In this document: one piece after another, positions 34,672-45,900 of the stretch
How positions within the stretch are numbered: position 1 is the stretch's first letter
Layout of the letters: the number at the start of each line of letters is the position of its first letter
Assembly (NCBI RefSeq): GCF_018918005.1
Contig: NZ_JAHLPR010000003.1
Location: 110,454 to 174,453 of the forward strand
Direction of reading: 5' to 3'
DNA from: Paenibacillus sp. MSJ-34
GTDB lineage: Bacteria; Bacillota; Bacilli; Paenibacillales; Paenibacillaceae
Length of the DNA stretch: 64,000 nucleotides
The notes under the pieces: generated by a model
What the model was told of the DNA's origin: nothing
Database searches by the model: none
What the model saw: only the letters and a program-made list of their open reading frames with translations
Made by a program: the position numbers and the translations under genes

Positions 34672-37600
34672 TTACTTGGACTCCAGCATGGCGAGGATCA
34701 GCGTCACCGCTTCCGCCCGGGCCGCATTGTCGCCCGGAGCGAATTGATTGTTCCCTCTGCCTTGCATCAGTCCGGCTTCCGCCGCAGCGGCTACATAAGG
34801 CACGGCCCATGCGGGCACCCGATCCGTATCGGCGAACGTCAACTCCGCATCCGGATTGACTTTCAATCCGAGCGCCCGTACGATCATGGCTGCGATCTCG
34901 GCGCGGGTTACGTTTCGTGCCGAACGGAACGTATTGTCATCGTAACCTTGGATCATTCCCGCCTTGACCGCTCCGGCCACGGACGTTCCGGCCCATGCCG
35001 GAATCGCATCCCGGTCGGCAAAGCTGAGGCTTGCGCCGTCTCCCTCCCACTTCATGGCGCGAGCCAGCATGGCCGCGAATTCCGCGCGCGTCACTTCGGC
35101 GTTCGGACGGAACGTGCCGTCCTCGTAACCGGTCACGAAGCCGAGCCTCACCGCCTTTTCAATCGCTTCCTTGGCCCAATGCGCGGCAATATCGCTCAAC
35201 GTTGCTTGCGGAGCGTGCCGTTCCGGCGTTTTCCCTTCTTCGCCCCGGTCCGTTTCGTCGACTCTCGGTCTTTCTTCCACCTTCTGCTTCTCCTCTTGTT
35301 TCGCTACATTATGAACGGGCACGCCGTAAACCGGATTTCCTCCGCCGCCGGAATCAGGCGAAGAGGATTGTACCGTAAAATGAATGCGGTACGTGAGCGA
35401 CGTTATTCCGTCCTCCGCCGTTACGACGATTTCCGTCACGCCCGGAAGCCGCTGCGCCGGCTTAATCCGAACGCTCGCTTTGGAATCCGAAGCGGCTGCC
35501 GTCACTTCCGGCGCCCGCTTCGTCCCCGCCGGCAACGTCACATCGTATATGAACCGGTGTTGATCGAAACGGCTTAACGCTTTGCCGCCTACGTATATTT
35601 CCTTCAAGGTCGCGTCCGTGCCCTTCGGCTCCTCTTCCTTTACCGTGAAATGAATCTCATACGTATTCGCCGCGGCGCCGTCTTCCGACGTTACCCGGAT
35701 CGTCGCCGTTCCGGGCAATGCTTCGGCAGGCAGGATGAGCTTATGCGAATTCGGATCGTAAGCAACCGCCGTAACCGTCGGCGCGATCGATGTGCCGGCA
35801 GGCAACTCCACCTCGTATTCCATGCGGTATCGCTCAAATTCCGCAAGCGGCCGGCCATCCAGTTCGATCGATGTCAAGGTCGCATCCGTTCCTTCCGGCT
35901 CTTCCAGTCCGTCAACCGTAAAATGGATGGCATACGTATTCACAGTCGAACCGTCCTCCGACGTTACCCGTATCGTCGCCGTCCCTGGCAATGCTGCGGC
36001 AGGCGTGATGACCGTCTGCGCATTGGGATCGTAAGTTGCCGCAGTGACAGTCGGTACCTGTGTCATGCCTTCCGGCAGCTTCACATCGTATTCCATGCGA
36101 TACCGCTCAAATTCCGCCAAAGGCCGGCCGTCCACGAAGATGGCTTTCAATGTCGCATCATTGCCCCTATGTTCCGTGAAATGAATTTTGTACGTATTTG
36201 CTGAGCCGTCTTCCGCCGTAACCCGAATCTCTGTCGTTCCCGTCGCCGTTTTCGCATGTGCAATCGTCATATGCGCGTACGGATCGTAGGTCATAGCCGT
36301 TACGCTTGGCATCCGCTCCGTACCTGCCGGCAATTCGTAATTGTACTCCAGCTTGCCCGGATCGAATCCGGCAATCGTAGCAAAGTTTACCCGCAGATCC
36401 TTTAGCGCAGCATCGCTGCTCAGTTCTTCCGCGCCGATTGCCTTGACCGTGACGGCAAACGACTTCTTCACGCTTGACGCCCCATAGCGGAGCGTTGCCG
36501 TGAGCGCCACGGTTACATCGGGATCCCCGTTGCGCGGACGGGCTACTTCCCCGCGGTAATTGACAATTCCCGGATGGGAACTCTCCCAGAAAACGACGAC
36601 GCCGTCCTCTCCCCCAATAGCGGCTGGAAGATTCAAATTCTCTTTCACCGCATCGGCGCTCGGCAAATCAAGGGCCCGAACGGCTGACAGCAGTACCGCT
36701 TCATCCGCGGTCAATGCCTTAACGGTAACGGCGAACTCTTTCGTCCGGCTAGCCGCCCCTTTCGTCAACGCCGCCGTAAGCGTAACGCCCTCGTCTCCGC
36801 TGCCGGGCGCAGGACGCGCGACCCGCCCCTTCTCGTCAATGACATGCGGCTTCGAACTACCCCAGGAGATGGCGGAGCCCTGCTGTCCAAATTCAGGCAA
36901 GAAAATATTGTCTGTGACAGCGCTAAGATCTCCGAGATTCAACGCGGCCGTATCGCTGGCGACATCCCCGTTGTCGCCTAAGGCGACGACGAGGACCTCA
37001 AACGTTTTGGTCTCCCGCTCGCTTCCGCTCGTCATCGTAGCCGTCAAGACGACAGACTTGTCATCCTGATTCGGCCGACTGACCTTCCCTGAGGAATCGA
37101 TCGTGCCTGGTTCCGAACTGTTCCATGCAATGGCCGATCCGAATCCCCCTTTGGCGGGAAGCAATAGGTCCGACGCGACCGCGCTTATGTCTCCCAAATC
37201 CAATTGGGCTTGATCCAAGGCGACCGCTTCCGCATCGGTCAGCGCCAACACGACGACGGTGAAAGCCTTCGCAGCGGCTGCTTTGCCCTTTTGAATCGTT
37301 GCGGTGAGCGTGAGCTCGCCGTTAGGCAACCCTGGCAAAGGTCTTGCAGCCAGTTTGCCGTCGTGGCCGATCAAGCCCGGATTCGAGCTGGTCCAGGCGA
37401 TCGTCGTCCCCTGTTCTCCCTCCGCCGGCAAACTCAAATCGCCGGACACGGCCGACAGATCGCCGAGATCGAGCGCGTCCTTCGCCGCCAGCACCGCTTC
37501 CATGTTCTCCTCGTCGATATTCGAATCATGCTCGATAACGATCTCGTCGACGAATCCGCGGAAATAACCGGAGGCCGCTGTGCTGGAATCGAACCCGAAC

Positions 37601-38961
37601 AAAATTTTGTCGATCATTTTGCCGTTTGCAACCGAGCCGATATTCGCGGAAATATAATTCCATTGATCCTCAACGACAAAACCGCCTTTGCCCTGCGCAT
37701 TCGGGTGAAGAGCGACGCCGTGCTGGTCCAAGGCGTTCAGTTCGTGCAAATAAGTACCGTCGGTAAACAGAAGATCAAGCGCCGCATATTTGCTTGTCGT
37801 GCGCGCAATTTCCGGGAGCACCGAAGGCTTTTTCTCCGGATATACCCAATAGGACAGCCTCGTGGAAGGCCGGACAACGATTTCGACTTCAAAAACCGAG
37901 TTATAGGCGTGCGAAGAATTTGCATCAAGCGCGTTGCCGGAATATAGCAGCGATCCGGAACCGAGCATGCCGGGCGAACCTTTCTTCGACTCCATCCCTC
38001 CGATTCCGCAGCAGATAGCGCCCATATTCTTCGTCAGAGCCAATATCCGGTACGGGCTGTTCGGTTCGGCCGTATCGGTCGAGGGCGGGTCTCCCTCTTC
38101 CAAACCGGATTCGAAATCAATGCCCGCTTTATATTCGAAATCGGCTGCGGTAAGCGCCAATATCGTTACGGGAAACGTTTTGGTTTGGCTTGCCGAACCT
38201 TTCGATATCGTTGCCGTTAGCATGAGACTCACATCGGGCTGTCCGATGCCGGGGCGTTTCCGGATTTTCCCTTGATTCGTCATGTATTCTTGATTGGAAC
38301 TCTCCCAACGGATGCTCGTTCCCTTGACAAAACCGACAGGCAGCGCTAGCCCTTTCTTCAGGGCGCTCGTGTCGCCGAGATCCAGCTTGGACATTGCCAT
38401 CGATACGGAAGCCGCATCGTCAAGCTCTATGGCGAACAATTTCCAATCGGCCAGTTGCGTTAACGGTTCGCCGTTGTTCGCGGTAATATATAGCCGATAA
38501 TAGGCATACTCCTCCGCTTTATTGCTTGCTATCGTATATTCTTCGGTCGAGAAACGCGCGGCTCCCGCAAATTGGTTCGTCTGTTCGTCAATTATGTCCC
38601 ATGTCTTTCCGTCGTTCGAGCCTTCCACCCGCCAATTTTTCGGATCTCTTCCCGGCGCGTCGTTGGCGGTTGTCAAACTATACTTTGTAACGGCCTGCGT
38701 ATCGCCGTTTTTGAACTGAACTTGAATCCACAGATTCGCATTCGAACGGCCCAGCCATTTCGTATTCTGATTTTGATCGATCAATTTCTCGGCCGTCTCG
38801 TTGGGCGGGTTATTTTCGTTGGCTGTGATCGTGACCGTCTCGGCCAAGGCTACATTCACCAAATCGCCGGGCGCGGCACTCGCTCCCGCAGCCGGATACA
38901 CGCCCAATATCAGAGCGAAACAGAACAGCGCGTGCAACATTTTATTCATCTTGGTTTTCAT
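34672..38961 (-). CDS. SLH-anchored multidomain surface protein, non-catalytic
   Basis: A 1429-residue exported protein with a signal peptide of about 29 residues. In order: a discoidin-like (F5/8 type C) domain, about 36-178; an atrophied Ig-like domain, 178-268; a galactose-binding-like domain with the rare ICCGIGGMESKKGS motif, 270-487; four more Ig-like repeats, 488-848; four cadherin-like beta-sandwich repeats (DATLxxIxxDGRPLAEFERYR), 850-1193; and three SLH domains, 1255-1429, for cell-wall anchoring. I find no catalytic domain. It probably binds glycan at the surface next to the GH92 enzymes, sharing several modules with the giant one. The start (GAGGAGG upstream) overlaps the end of the preceding GH92 gene by 20 nt, so translation is coupled. 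Confidence 0.85.
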   Translation of the reverse strand: MKTKMNKMLHALFCFALILGVYPAAGASAAPGDLVNVALAETVTITANENNPPNETAEKLIDQNQNTKWLGRSNANLWIQVQFKNGDTQAVTKYSLTTANDAPGRDPKNWRVEGSNDGKTWDIIDEQTNQFAGAARFSTEEYTIASNKAEEYAYYRLYITANNGEPLTQLADWKLFAIELDDAASVSMAMSKLDLGDTSALKKGLALPVGFVKGTSIRWESSNQEYMTNQGKIRKRPGIGQPDVSLMLTATISKGSASQTKTFPVTILALTAADFEYKAGIDFESGLEEGDPPSTDTAEPNSPYRILALTKNMGAICCGIGGMESKKGSPGMLGSGSLLYSGNALDANSSHAYNSVFEVEIVVRPSTRLSYWVYPEKKPSVLPEIARTTSKYAALDLLFTDGTYLHELNALDQHGVALHPNAQGKGGFVVEDQWNYISANIGSVANGKMIDKILFGFDSSTAASGYFRGFVDEIVIEHDSNIDEENMEAVLAAKDALDLGDLSAVSGDLSLPAEGEQGTTIAWTSSNPGLIGHDGKLAARPLPGLPNGELTLTATIQKGKAAAAKAFTVVVLALTDAEAVALDQAQLDLGDISAVASDLLLPAKGGFGSAIAWNSSEPGTIDSSGKVSRPNQDDKSVVLTATMTSGSERETKTFEVLVVALGDNGDVASDTAALNLGDLSAVTDNIFLPEFGQQGSAISWGSSKPHVIDEKGRVARPAPGSGDEGVTLTAALTKGAASRTKEFAVTVKALTADEAVLLSAVRALDLPSADAVKENLNLPAAIGGEDGVVVFWESSHPGIVNYRGEVARPRNGDPDVTVALTATLRYGASSVKKSFAVTVKAIGAEELSSDAALKDLRVNFATIAGFDPGKLEYNYELPAGTERMPSVTAMTYDPYAHMTIAHAKTATGTTEIRVTAEDGSANTYKIHFTEHRGNDATLKAIFVDGRPLAEFERYRMEYDVKLPEGMTQVPTVTAATYDPNAQTVITPAAALPGTATIRVTSEDGSTVNTYAIHFTVDGLEEPEGTDATLTSIELDGRPLAEFERYRMEYEVELPAGTSIAPTVTAVAYDPNSHKLILPAEALPGTATIRVTSEDGAAANTYEIHFTVKEEEPKGTDATLKEIYVGGKALSRFDQHRFIYDVTLPAGTKRAPEVTAAASDSKASVRIKPAQRLPGVTEIVVTAEDGITSLTYRIHFTVQSSSPDSGGGGNPVYGVPVHNVAKQEEKQKVEERPRVDETDRGEEGKTPERHAPQATLSDIAAHWAKEAIEKAVRLGFVTGYEDGTFRPNAEVTRAEFAAMLARAMKWEGDGASLSFADRDAIPAWAGTSVAGAVKAGMIQGYDDNTFRSARNVTRAEIAAMIVRALGLKVNPDAELTFADTDRVPAWAVPYVAAAAEAGLMQGRGNNQFAPGDNAARAEAVTLILAMLESK

Positions 38962-41900
38962 TTCCGTCGAACCTCCTCTCGAACGGATCCATAACCTCGA
39001 TCATTTTCCACAACTGCGCGTTACCCGGCGCGTTCGTCCCCGTCACGACGACAGGCGCGGCATCCGCCGTCCCTTGGGCGCCAAGGTGCAGCGGGCCGCC
39101 GGCATTCGTCAGCGCGGCGTTCGTTATCCGATAAGCGTTCTGGTATGCAAACAGGACATCCCATGTTTGGTACGCTTTGGCGTCATCGGGAACTTCCGTT
39201 ACCGCACGGGTGGAATTGGCGCTGCTGCCGTTTGCAAGACTAAGCACGTTCCGGCTCGCAGCATTCACGAAGCGGAAACCGCCGTCTCCGGCTTGCCTAA
39301 CCGTCCAGCGTTGGTTGTCCGCACCGGTATAATAAGCCCCAAGCTGCAATTGTCCCTCTTCGTTCGCTTCCAGCGCTTTGCCGCCGTTGGCGTTCACAAT
39401 TCGATAGGTCGCCCCCGGCTTCAACGTCTGTACAAACTTCCATTGGTGGGCGTCCGTAAGGTCGTTTGTTTCGTCTGCCGCGACCGCACCCGTATCGTCG
39501 GCTTTCAGCCATTTCTTCGTTTCGACGTTCTTAACCATGTAATATCCGTCGCCCGTCGCAAGCGCTTCCCATTTCAGTGCATGATTCGCATCCGCCTGGC
39601 GGACAACCGGTTTGGCCAATTCCGTATCCAATCCAAGCGCAAGACCCGCGCTTACATTGGCGATCGTATAGTTCGCGTACGGATTGCCGTTCATAGACCA
39701 GACCTGGCGGTTAGTCGCCGCGACCGCGCCGGTTTGCACCGCCGTTCCGTTTTCCGCAGCCTCGTCAGGTATTTCCAACGCCTGCCCGGTCGCTTTATTG
39801 ACAAGCCGGTACAGGCCGTTATTCACGATTTGCGAGCCTAAATAACTGTCGGATGGGTGCTCGGGATCGACCGGCCCCGTTCCCCAGGTCATGTTGGCCC
39901 GATCGCTGACCGCGAATGACAGTACGCCGCCGTCCGTCATATATTCATACGGTAACCATGTGCTTGCGTAGGTTTGCCCGTTCAACGTGACGCCGTCAAT
40001 GTATTTCATCCGCAGCGCTTCCTCTTCGCTCTGGTTGTTATGTCCGCGAATGGTGAACGTTTTGCGATCTCCAAGACGGATCAACGCCTCCTCGAACAGC
40101 GGAGCGTTCAAGGAAAATCCGCCGATACCGTTAATTTCCGGATACAATCCCAGCGAAGCGAGAATAAACCACGCAGACCCCGCGCCCAGGTCGTTGTTGC
40201 CGATCATGCCGGCGGGACCGTCGTGAAACAGTTCGAACATCGCCCTGCGCGCAATGTCTTGCGTTTTCCAGGGCTGCCCTGCGAAGTTATAAGCCCAAGG
40301 GACGCCGTAACTCGGTTGATTGCCGAGGAACGAATACGGTTTCCGCGAACCGCCGTTCAGTTCTGTAAAGAAAAAATCCAGCCGATCTCTCGCCGCGTCG
40401 ATGCCTCCCATCTTTTCGAACAACCCGTTGTAATCGAATGCGACAACCCAGGTGTACTGCGCCGAATTGGCTTCCTGGAACCCGTGTTCGCTGGCCGGGT
40501 CGAAGTTGCCCTCGAACTCTCCGTTCGCCTTGCGCGGCCGGATATAGCCGTCCTCGAACGAGTTTCTCCAGTTTTGCGCGCGGCTCATATACGTATGGTA
40601 CCGCTCGCCGTCTCCGATCGCTTTGGCGAATTGCGCAATGGCATAGTCGGCGACGGCGTACTCGACGCTATAGCCGGTTACCCATCCTCCTCTTTCGATC
40701 GGAATATAGCCCAAGGCGAGATAATCTTCCAGATTGAAGCGGCCGTTGAGGCTGGATGGCGTCGAGGCGTGATGATCCATAATCTCCATCGCCGCTTGAA
40801 GATCGAAATCCCTTGCCCCGAATGCATACATGTTGGCGATCGTGGCCGAAGCCGGGTCTCCGTTCATAATGTTCGTCTCGGAATTGGCGATGCTCCATTT
40901 GGGCAGGAACCCGTTTCGGCTTTTCGCGCTGTTAACGAGCGACTGCGCAAAATCGGAACCGACGTCCGGGAACAACATCGCGATGAGCTGCATCTGCGTA
41001 CGATACACATCCCAGCCGGAGAAGGCGGAGTAATGCGTATATTTGCCGCCGGTGTTGTATATTTTCTGGTCGAACCCCCGGTAATCGCCGTTTGCATCGT
41101 TGTAAACGCTCGGATGTACGAAGGCGTGGTACATGAACGAATAGAACATCCGTTTATGTTTCTCGGTGCCGCCCGACACAAGGATGGAACTTAGCGCCTT
41201 CTTCCACTTCGCCCGCGCCGCCTTTGACACTTCGTCGAAATTCCATCCGGGAATTTCTGTCTTCAGATTTAACTTCGCATTGTCGATATTCGTGTAAGAA
41301 ATCGCCGCTTTCACCTGAACAACCTGATCTTCGCTCGTATCGAACTTCACATAAGCGCCGACTTTCCGGTGATCCGGTTTCTCGGAACGCTCTTCTACGT
41401 TGTCTTTCGTTATGACTCCGCTCTTGTATGTGCCGACTTCGGCAAACGGATGGCTGAATTCGGCGGCAAAATATACGGTATAATTGTTTGTGTCCTCTTT
41501 AAGCGTGCCGCCGCTTCCTTTGCTGCCGCAAAATCCGCCCGCATTGACCCAGCCGGTCACCATCCGGTTTTCCTTGTCGATTTGGACGAACGCGTCGCGA
41601 ACGCCGGAAGCGTTGATGCCGGTATTGATGATCATCGTCGCTTTGTCCGTAGCCGGATAGGTGAATCGGCCGATGCCGGCCCGTTCGGTCGGGGCAAATT
41701 CCGCTTGAATCCGGTAGCGATCGAGCAATACGCTGTAATATCCCGGAATCGCCGTTTCATTCTCCCGCCTGTACGAGGAGCCGTAATCTTCAAAGTTCGT
41801 CGCAGGCGACTTCCACAAATCGCCGACGATCGGGAGGAACGGCACATTCTGGGCGATATCGCAACCTGGGCCGTCGATATGCGTCAAACTGAAGCCGGCA

Positions 41901-42790
41901 ATCGATTTCTTGTCGTAATCGTAGCCGGAACCTAAGGGCGCTTTGCCTGAACCGAGATCGTTATAACCGGTGTCCGGGCTCCATTGGATCATGCCAAACG
42001 GGACGACAGCGCCTGGGAACGTATTGCCCCGATTGCCGCCAAACCCGATAATGTCCAATTCATTGTTCGCGGTGCCGAGCATCGGATCCGCATAGACGGT
42101 TGGATCGAAACCGGCATTCCAAACTTGAATGTCATCGATAAATCCGCGGTATGTGCCTGCATTTCCCGGCTGCTCGTATGAGACAAGTATGCGTTTGATC
42201 GTTTTGCCTTTTGCCGCCTCCCCGATATTCGCCGTCACGAAATTCCACTTGTCCGGAAACAATTTGCCACCGTTGCCCTGCGCCTCCGGGTGCATGCCGA
42301 TTCCATATTGGTCTTTCGCTTCGGTCTCATGCAAATATGTACCATCGTCGAATGCCAGATCAATCGCGACATTCATGCTGTTCTTGCCGTGATATTCGGC
42401 TCCTCCTTCGCCGGTTGACCGGCTCTGCGGATAGATCCAATAGGAGACCGTCGTGTCGGCGTTTACCGCAAGATTCGTTTCAAACACTTTGTTGTACGCG
42501 TACGACCGGCCCGCGCCCGTGCTTTGTCCTGCGTATAACAAGGCGTTTATGCCCTTATGGCTCATCTCGTCCGTTACCTTCGTTTCGGGCCGCGATACGT
42601 TGCCGCTTAACTCGGATTCATCGATCCATGTCGGCTGTATCGCGTCCTGGTTTTCCAGTCCCGTATGGAAACTCGGCGCGACGGACGCTTCCGCTGTCGG
42701 GACCAATGTCGGCGGCACATACAGCGTCCCTGTCAATAATGTAAAAACGAATAATGCACTCAGCCATTTTCGCATTCCATTTCTCGCCAT
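38942..42790 (-). CDS. GH92 family glycosidase with ricin-type C-terminus
   Basis: A 1282-residue exported enzyme. A signal peptide (1-35) precedes a galactose-binding-like domain (about 40-233). The GH92 domain (about 233-970) has FGGNRGNTFPGAVVPFGMIQWSP, SLTHIDGPGC, FSGWDVYRTQMQLIAM, NFAGQPWKTQ and GNNDLGAGSAW. Ricin-type beta-trefoil repeats (about 985-1265; QVWSM, HQWKF, QRWTV, QLWKM) bind sugar. GH92 enzymes are calcium-dependent exo-alpha-mannosidases. Here the usual GNEP motif reads GNQP (Gln825), so the acid residue may be missing and a phosphodiester could be the true target. There is no SLH domain. The start at 42790 (GGAGG 11 nt upstream) drops a 13-residue extension. Confidence 0.87.
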   Translation of the reverse strand: MARNGMRKWLSALFVFTLLTGTLYVPPTLVPTAEASVAPSFHTGLENQDAIQPTWIDESELSGNVSRPETKVTDEMSHKGINALLYAGQSTGAGRSYAYNKVFETNLAVNADTTVSYWIYPQSRSTGEGGAEYHGKNSMNVAIDLAFDDGTYLHETEAKDQYGIGMHPEAQGNGGKLFPDKWNFVTANIGEAAKGKTIKRILVSYEQPGNAGTYRGFIDDIQVWNAGFDPTVYADPMLGTANNELDIIGFGGNRGNTFPGAVVPFGMIQWSPDTGYNDLGSGKAPLGSGYDYDKKSIAGFSLTHIDGPGCDIAQNVPFLPIVGDLWKSPATNFEDYGSSYRRENETAIPGYYSVLLDRYRIQAEFAPTERAGIGRFTYPATDKATMIINTGINASGVRDAFVQIDKENRMVTGWVNAGGFCGSKGSGGTLKEDTNNYTVYFAAEFSHPFAEVGTYKSGVITKDNVEERSEKPDHRKVGAYVKFDTSEDQVVQVKAAISYTNIDNAKLNLKTEIPGWNFDEVSKAARAKWKKALSSILVSGGTEKHKRMFYSFMYHAFVHPSVYNDANGDYRGFDQKIYNTGGKYTHYSAFSGWDVYRTQMQLIAMLFPDVGSDFAQSLVNSAKSRNGFLPKWSIANSETNIMNGDPASATIANMYAFGARDFDLQAAMEIMDHHASTPSSLNGRFNLEDYLALGYIPIERGGWVTGYSVEYAVADYAIAQFAKAIGDGERYHTYMSRAQNWRNSFEDGYIRPRKANGEFEGNFDPASEHGFQEANSAQYTWVVAFDYNGLFEKMGGIDAARDRLDFFFTELNGGSRKPYSFLGNQPSYGVPWAYNFAGQPWKTQDIARRAMFELFHDGPAGMIGNNDLGAGSAWFILASLGLYPEINGIGGFSLNAPLFEEALIRLGDRKTFTIRGHNNQSEEEALRMKYIDGVTLNGQTYASTWLPYEYMTDGGVLSFAVSDRANMTWGTGPVDPEHPSDSYLGSQIVNNGLYRLVNKATGQALEIPDEAAENGTAVQTGAVAATNRQVWSMNGNPYANYTIANVSAGLALGLDTELAKPVVRQADANHALKWEALATGDGYYMVKNVETKKWLKADDTGAVAADETNDLTDAHQWKFVQTLKPGATYRIVNANGGKALEANEEGQLQLGAYYTGADNQRWTVRQAGDGGFRFVNAASRNVLSLANGSSANSTRAVTEVPDDAKAYQTWDVLFAYQNAYRITNAALTNAGGPLHLGAQGTADAAPVVVTGTNAPGNAQLWKMIEVMDPFERRFDGNENQDE

Positions 42791-42901
42791 GCTTTTGAAA
42801 ACCTCCTCAATAGGAAGATTAGGATACATAGTGAAGCGTATGATTTATGAAGGGTGCTATGAATGAGATGTTGATAGGAAAGATGTAAGATGTGGAGGAA
42901 A

Positions 42902-42934
42902 GGCCCCTTAGCGAACGCGCCGCTAAAAGGGGCC
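42902..42934 (-). terminator. GC-rich intercistronic hairpin between the two GH92 genes
   Basis: On the minus strand GGCCCC-TTTTAGCG pairs with CGCTAA-GGGGCC around a 7-nt loop, followed by only TTTCC. It lies 17 nt after the giant gene's stop. It may act as a partial terminator or an mRNA-stabilising element. Confidence 0.6.
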
Positions 42935-42951
42935 AATATAAATGATAAAGC

Positions 42952-45900
42952 TTATCGATTCAGCACGTTGTATATGGCTTGCGCCGCTTCGGCCCGGGTT
43001 GTCATGCCTTGCGGATCGAATATGCCTGCGCCTCGTCCTTGGACCAGTTGCAGCGCCGCCGCCGCATTGATATACGGCAACGCCCATGCCGATATGCTTG
43101 CCTCGTCGGTGAACGCCGCGTTCCCATTCGCCTCTGTCTTGCCGCGAGCCGCTTCGTACGCCTGAATCATCATTGCGGTCATTTCCTCGCGGGTGATCGG
43201 CGCGTTCGGATCGAACTGCGCAGCGCTTCTGCCGCGCACGAAGCCCGCTTTCACCGCGATGGCGACCGCCTCCGCGTACCAGTCGCCGGCATGTACGTCT
43301 TCGAAGGAGAGCTCCGCTTCCTCCTTGAACCCGAACGCCTTGACGAGCAACGCCGCAAACTCGGCGCGCGTCACGCTGCGTCCCGGCTCAAAATGTGTCG
43401 CGCTCACGCCGTTGACGATGCCCTTCGCCGCCAATTCCTCGATGACGCTCGCCGCCCAATGGGTCGCCGGCACGTCGATGAACGCCTTCTTCATCTCCAG
43501 CGCCGCATATGCGCCGGATTGGCTAATCTGGGCAGCTATTTCGCCGCTAGCGTATTCTCCGCCGATGTAGGCAAGCGGTCCGCTGTTAGCGCCGCCATAA
43601 ATGCCGACAAGCTTCGGATTCGCCGTCGCGTTAACTTGCAAGCCGATTGTGACCGGCTTATTGAATGTATCCAACCTTACGGATGTCCCGTCCGCTGCTG
43701 TTGCAACGAGCTCAAGTATGTAGGCGCCGCCCGCCGCCTTCACGTGCTGCCCGCCGATCCGCGCCTTGACTTCGCCTTCGGTAAGCCGGGTCATTCTCAG
43801 CGTGATCGTACCGTTGGTCTGTTGCTCCTGCGATAGCAGCGCTGCCGCCTGGCTGATGACTTCAGACGGAATTTGCAGCATCAGCCCACCCGCCTTCACT
43901 TCCAGCACGTTATTGCCGAGCTTGCTTACCGCGTCAAGCGGAATTTGAACTGCCTTGGATTCGGCCGGCACTTCAAGGACGACCTTGCCGCCTGCCGCCG
44001 GCTTGAAATCTTCCGGCTTCACCTTGTATATGCCCGGTTCCGGTTCCGGATTCGGCTTCGGCGCCGGTTTCGGACTCGGCTGCGGACTTGGACTCGTGCT
44101 CGGCCCCGGATTAGGTTCCGGATTCGGCACTCTGACGGAGAACTGTATCGTATAAGTCCGCTTCGTTATGCCGTCCTCCGCCGTCACGACGATAACCGCC
44201 TTGCCTCTAGCGCTGCCCGCCTGTGTGATCTCGACGTTCGCTTTCCCATCCGTGGCACGCGCGGCAACGGTTGGCGACTTACTCGTGCCGGCAGGAAGTT
44301 CCACAAAATATTCCATCCGGTCTCGCGCAAATCCCGCCAGCGGCCGGCCGTCCAGTTCGATCGCGGCGAGCGTCGCGTCCGTGCCCTTCGGTTCCTCTTC
44401 CTTCACCGTGAAATGAATCTCATACGTGTTCACCGCGGCCCTGTCTTCCGACGTTACCCGGATCGTCGCCGTCCCCGGCAGCGCTTCGGCGGGCAGGATG
44501 AGCATATGCGCGTTCGGATCGTAAACAGTCGCCGTAACCGTCGGCGCTTTCGACGTGCCGGCAGGCAATTCCACCTCGTATTTCATGCGGTAACGCTCGA
44601 AGTCCGCAAGCGGCCGGCCGTCCAACTCGATCGATGTCAAGGTCGCATCGTTCCCTTTCGGCACTTCCCGATCCGCAAGCTTAAAATAAATGCTGTATGT
44701 CGTAGTCGTTTCTCCGTCTTCCGCTGTTACATCGATATAGGTCGTGCCCGGCAATACGGTCGCGTCGACAATGCGCACCGCAGCGTTCGGATCGTACGTC
44801 ACCGCCGTGACGCTCGGAACGACCGTCGTTCCTTCCGGCAATTCCACCTCGTATTGATGCGTGCCGGGTTCGAATCCGGGGAGCGGCTCGCCGTCGATGC
44901 GAAGCTCTTGCAGTCTGGCGTCGTCGCCGAGCGGAGGAATATCCTCCAGATGATAGATTTGAATATCGTCTACATAACCTCTAAATTTACCGGTATGCCC
45001 CGTCGCGTTATAGGAGATGACAATTTTATCTACAGTTTTCCCAGCAGCCACATCCCCGATTTTCGACGTGACCGTATTCCAGACGTCCAGTTGCAGCGCC
45101 TTGCCTTGATCTAACGGATTCAGCCCGATTCCTTTCTGGTCGACAGCGCCTAGATCATGCAGGTAAGTGCCGTCCGTAAACAAGAGATCCATCGCCACAT
45201 ATTGGCTTGTTTCTCTTTTATTTTCGGGTTGCGTAGCCGCATTCGGACCTTCCGGATGAACTCTGTAGGTAAGGAAGGTCGATGGCTTAATCTCAAGCGC
45301 TTCTTCAAATACTTGGTTATAAGAGTAGTTCAACGCCGCATCCGCCGCATTCCCCGAATACAGCAGAGCGCTGTTGGTTTCTCCCTGGGCTTGATCGTAA
45401 TCCACACTGCCGACTTTCGATTCCATGCCGCCTATTCCGCAGCAATATTCCACAACATTCTTCGAATCGATCCGGGAATTATTCCATTTCGGCTGTTTTT
45501 GCCCGCTCTCAAAGCTTGTGGCAAAATCGACGACATGCGGCGGATCTTCCCGGCTCCACGCTTTCACGACAACATCGAATGTTTTGTTCTGGCTTACCGT
45601 TCCTTTGCTTACGGTTGCCGTTAAAGTAATGATTGCATCCGGCCGGCCTACGTCGGGACGCGATATCACTTTGCCTTTGGCGCTCAACACCAAGTCGTCG
45701 GAGCTGATCCACGATATCGTCGTGCCATGCGCGCCGAATTTCGGAAGCGCAATCCCTGTCGTTACATGGCTTACGTCTCCCAGATCCAGCGCCGCAACAG
45801 CGGCGGCTACCGCATCTTGATCCTTAATATCTTGGCCTAGAAGCTCCATCTCCGCCAAGGACGTAGTAGTGCCCCCGTTGTTAGCGGCGATCTCCAGCCT

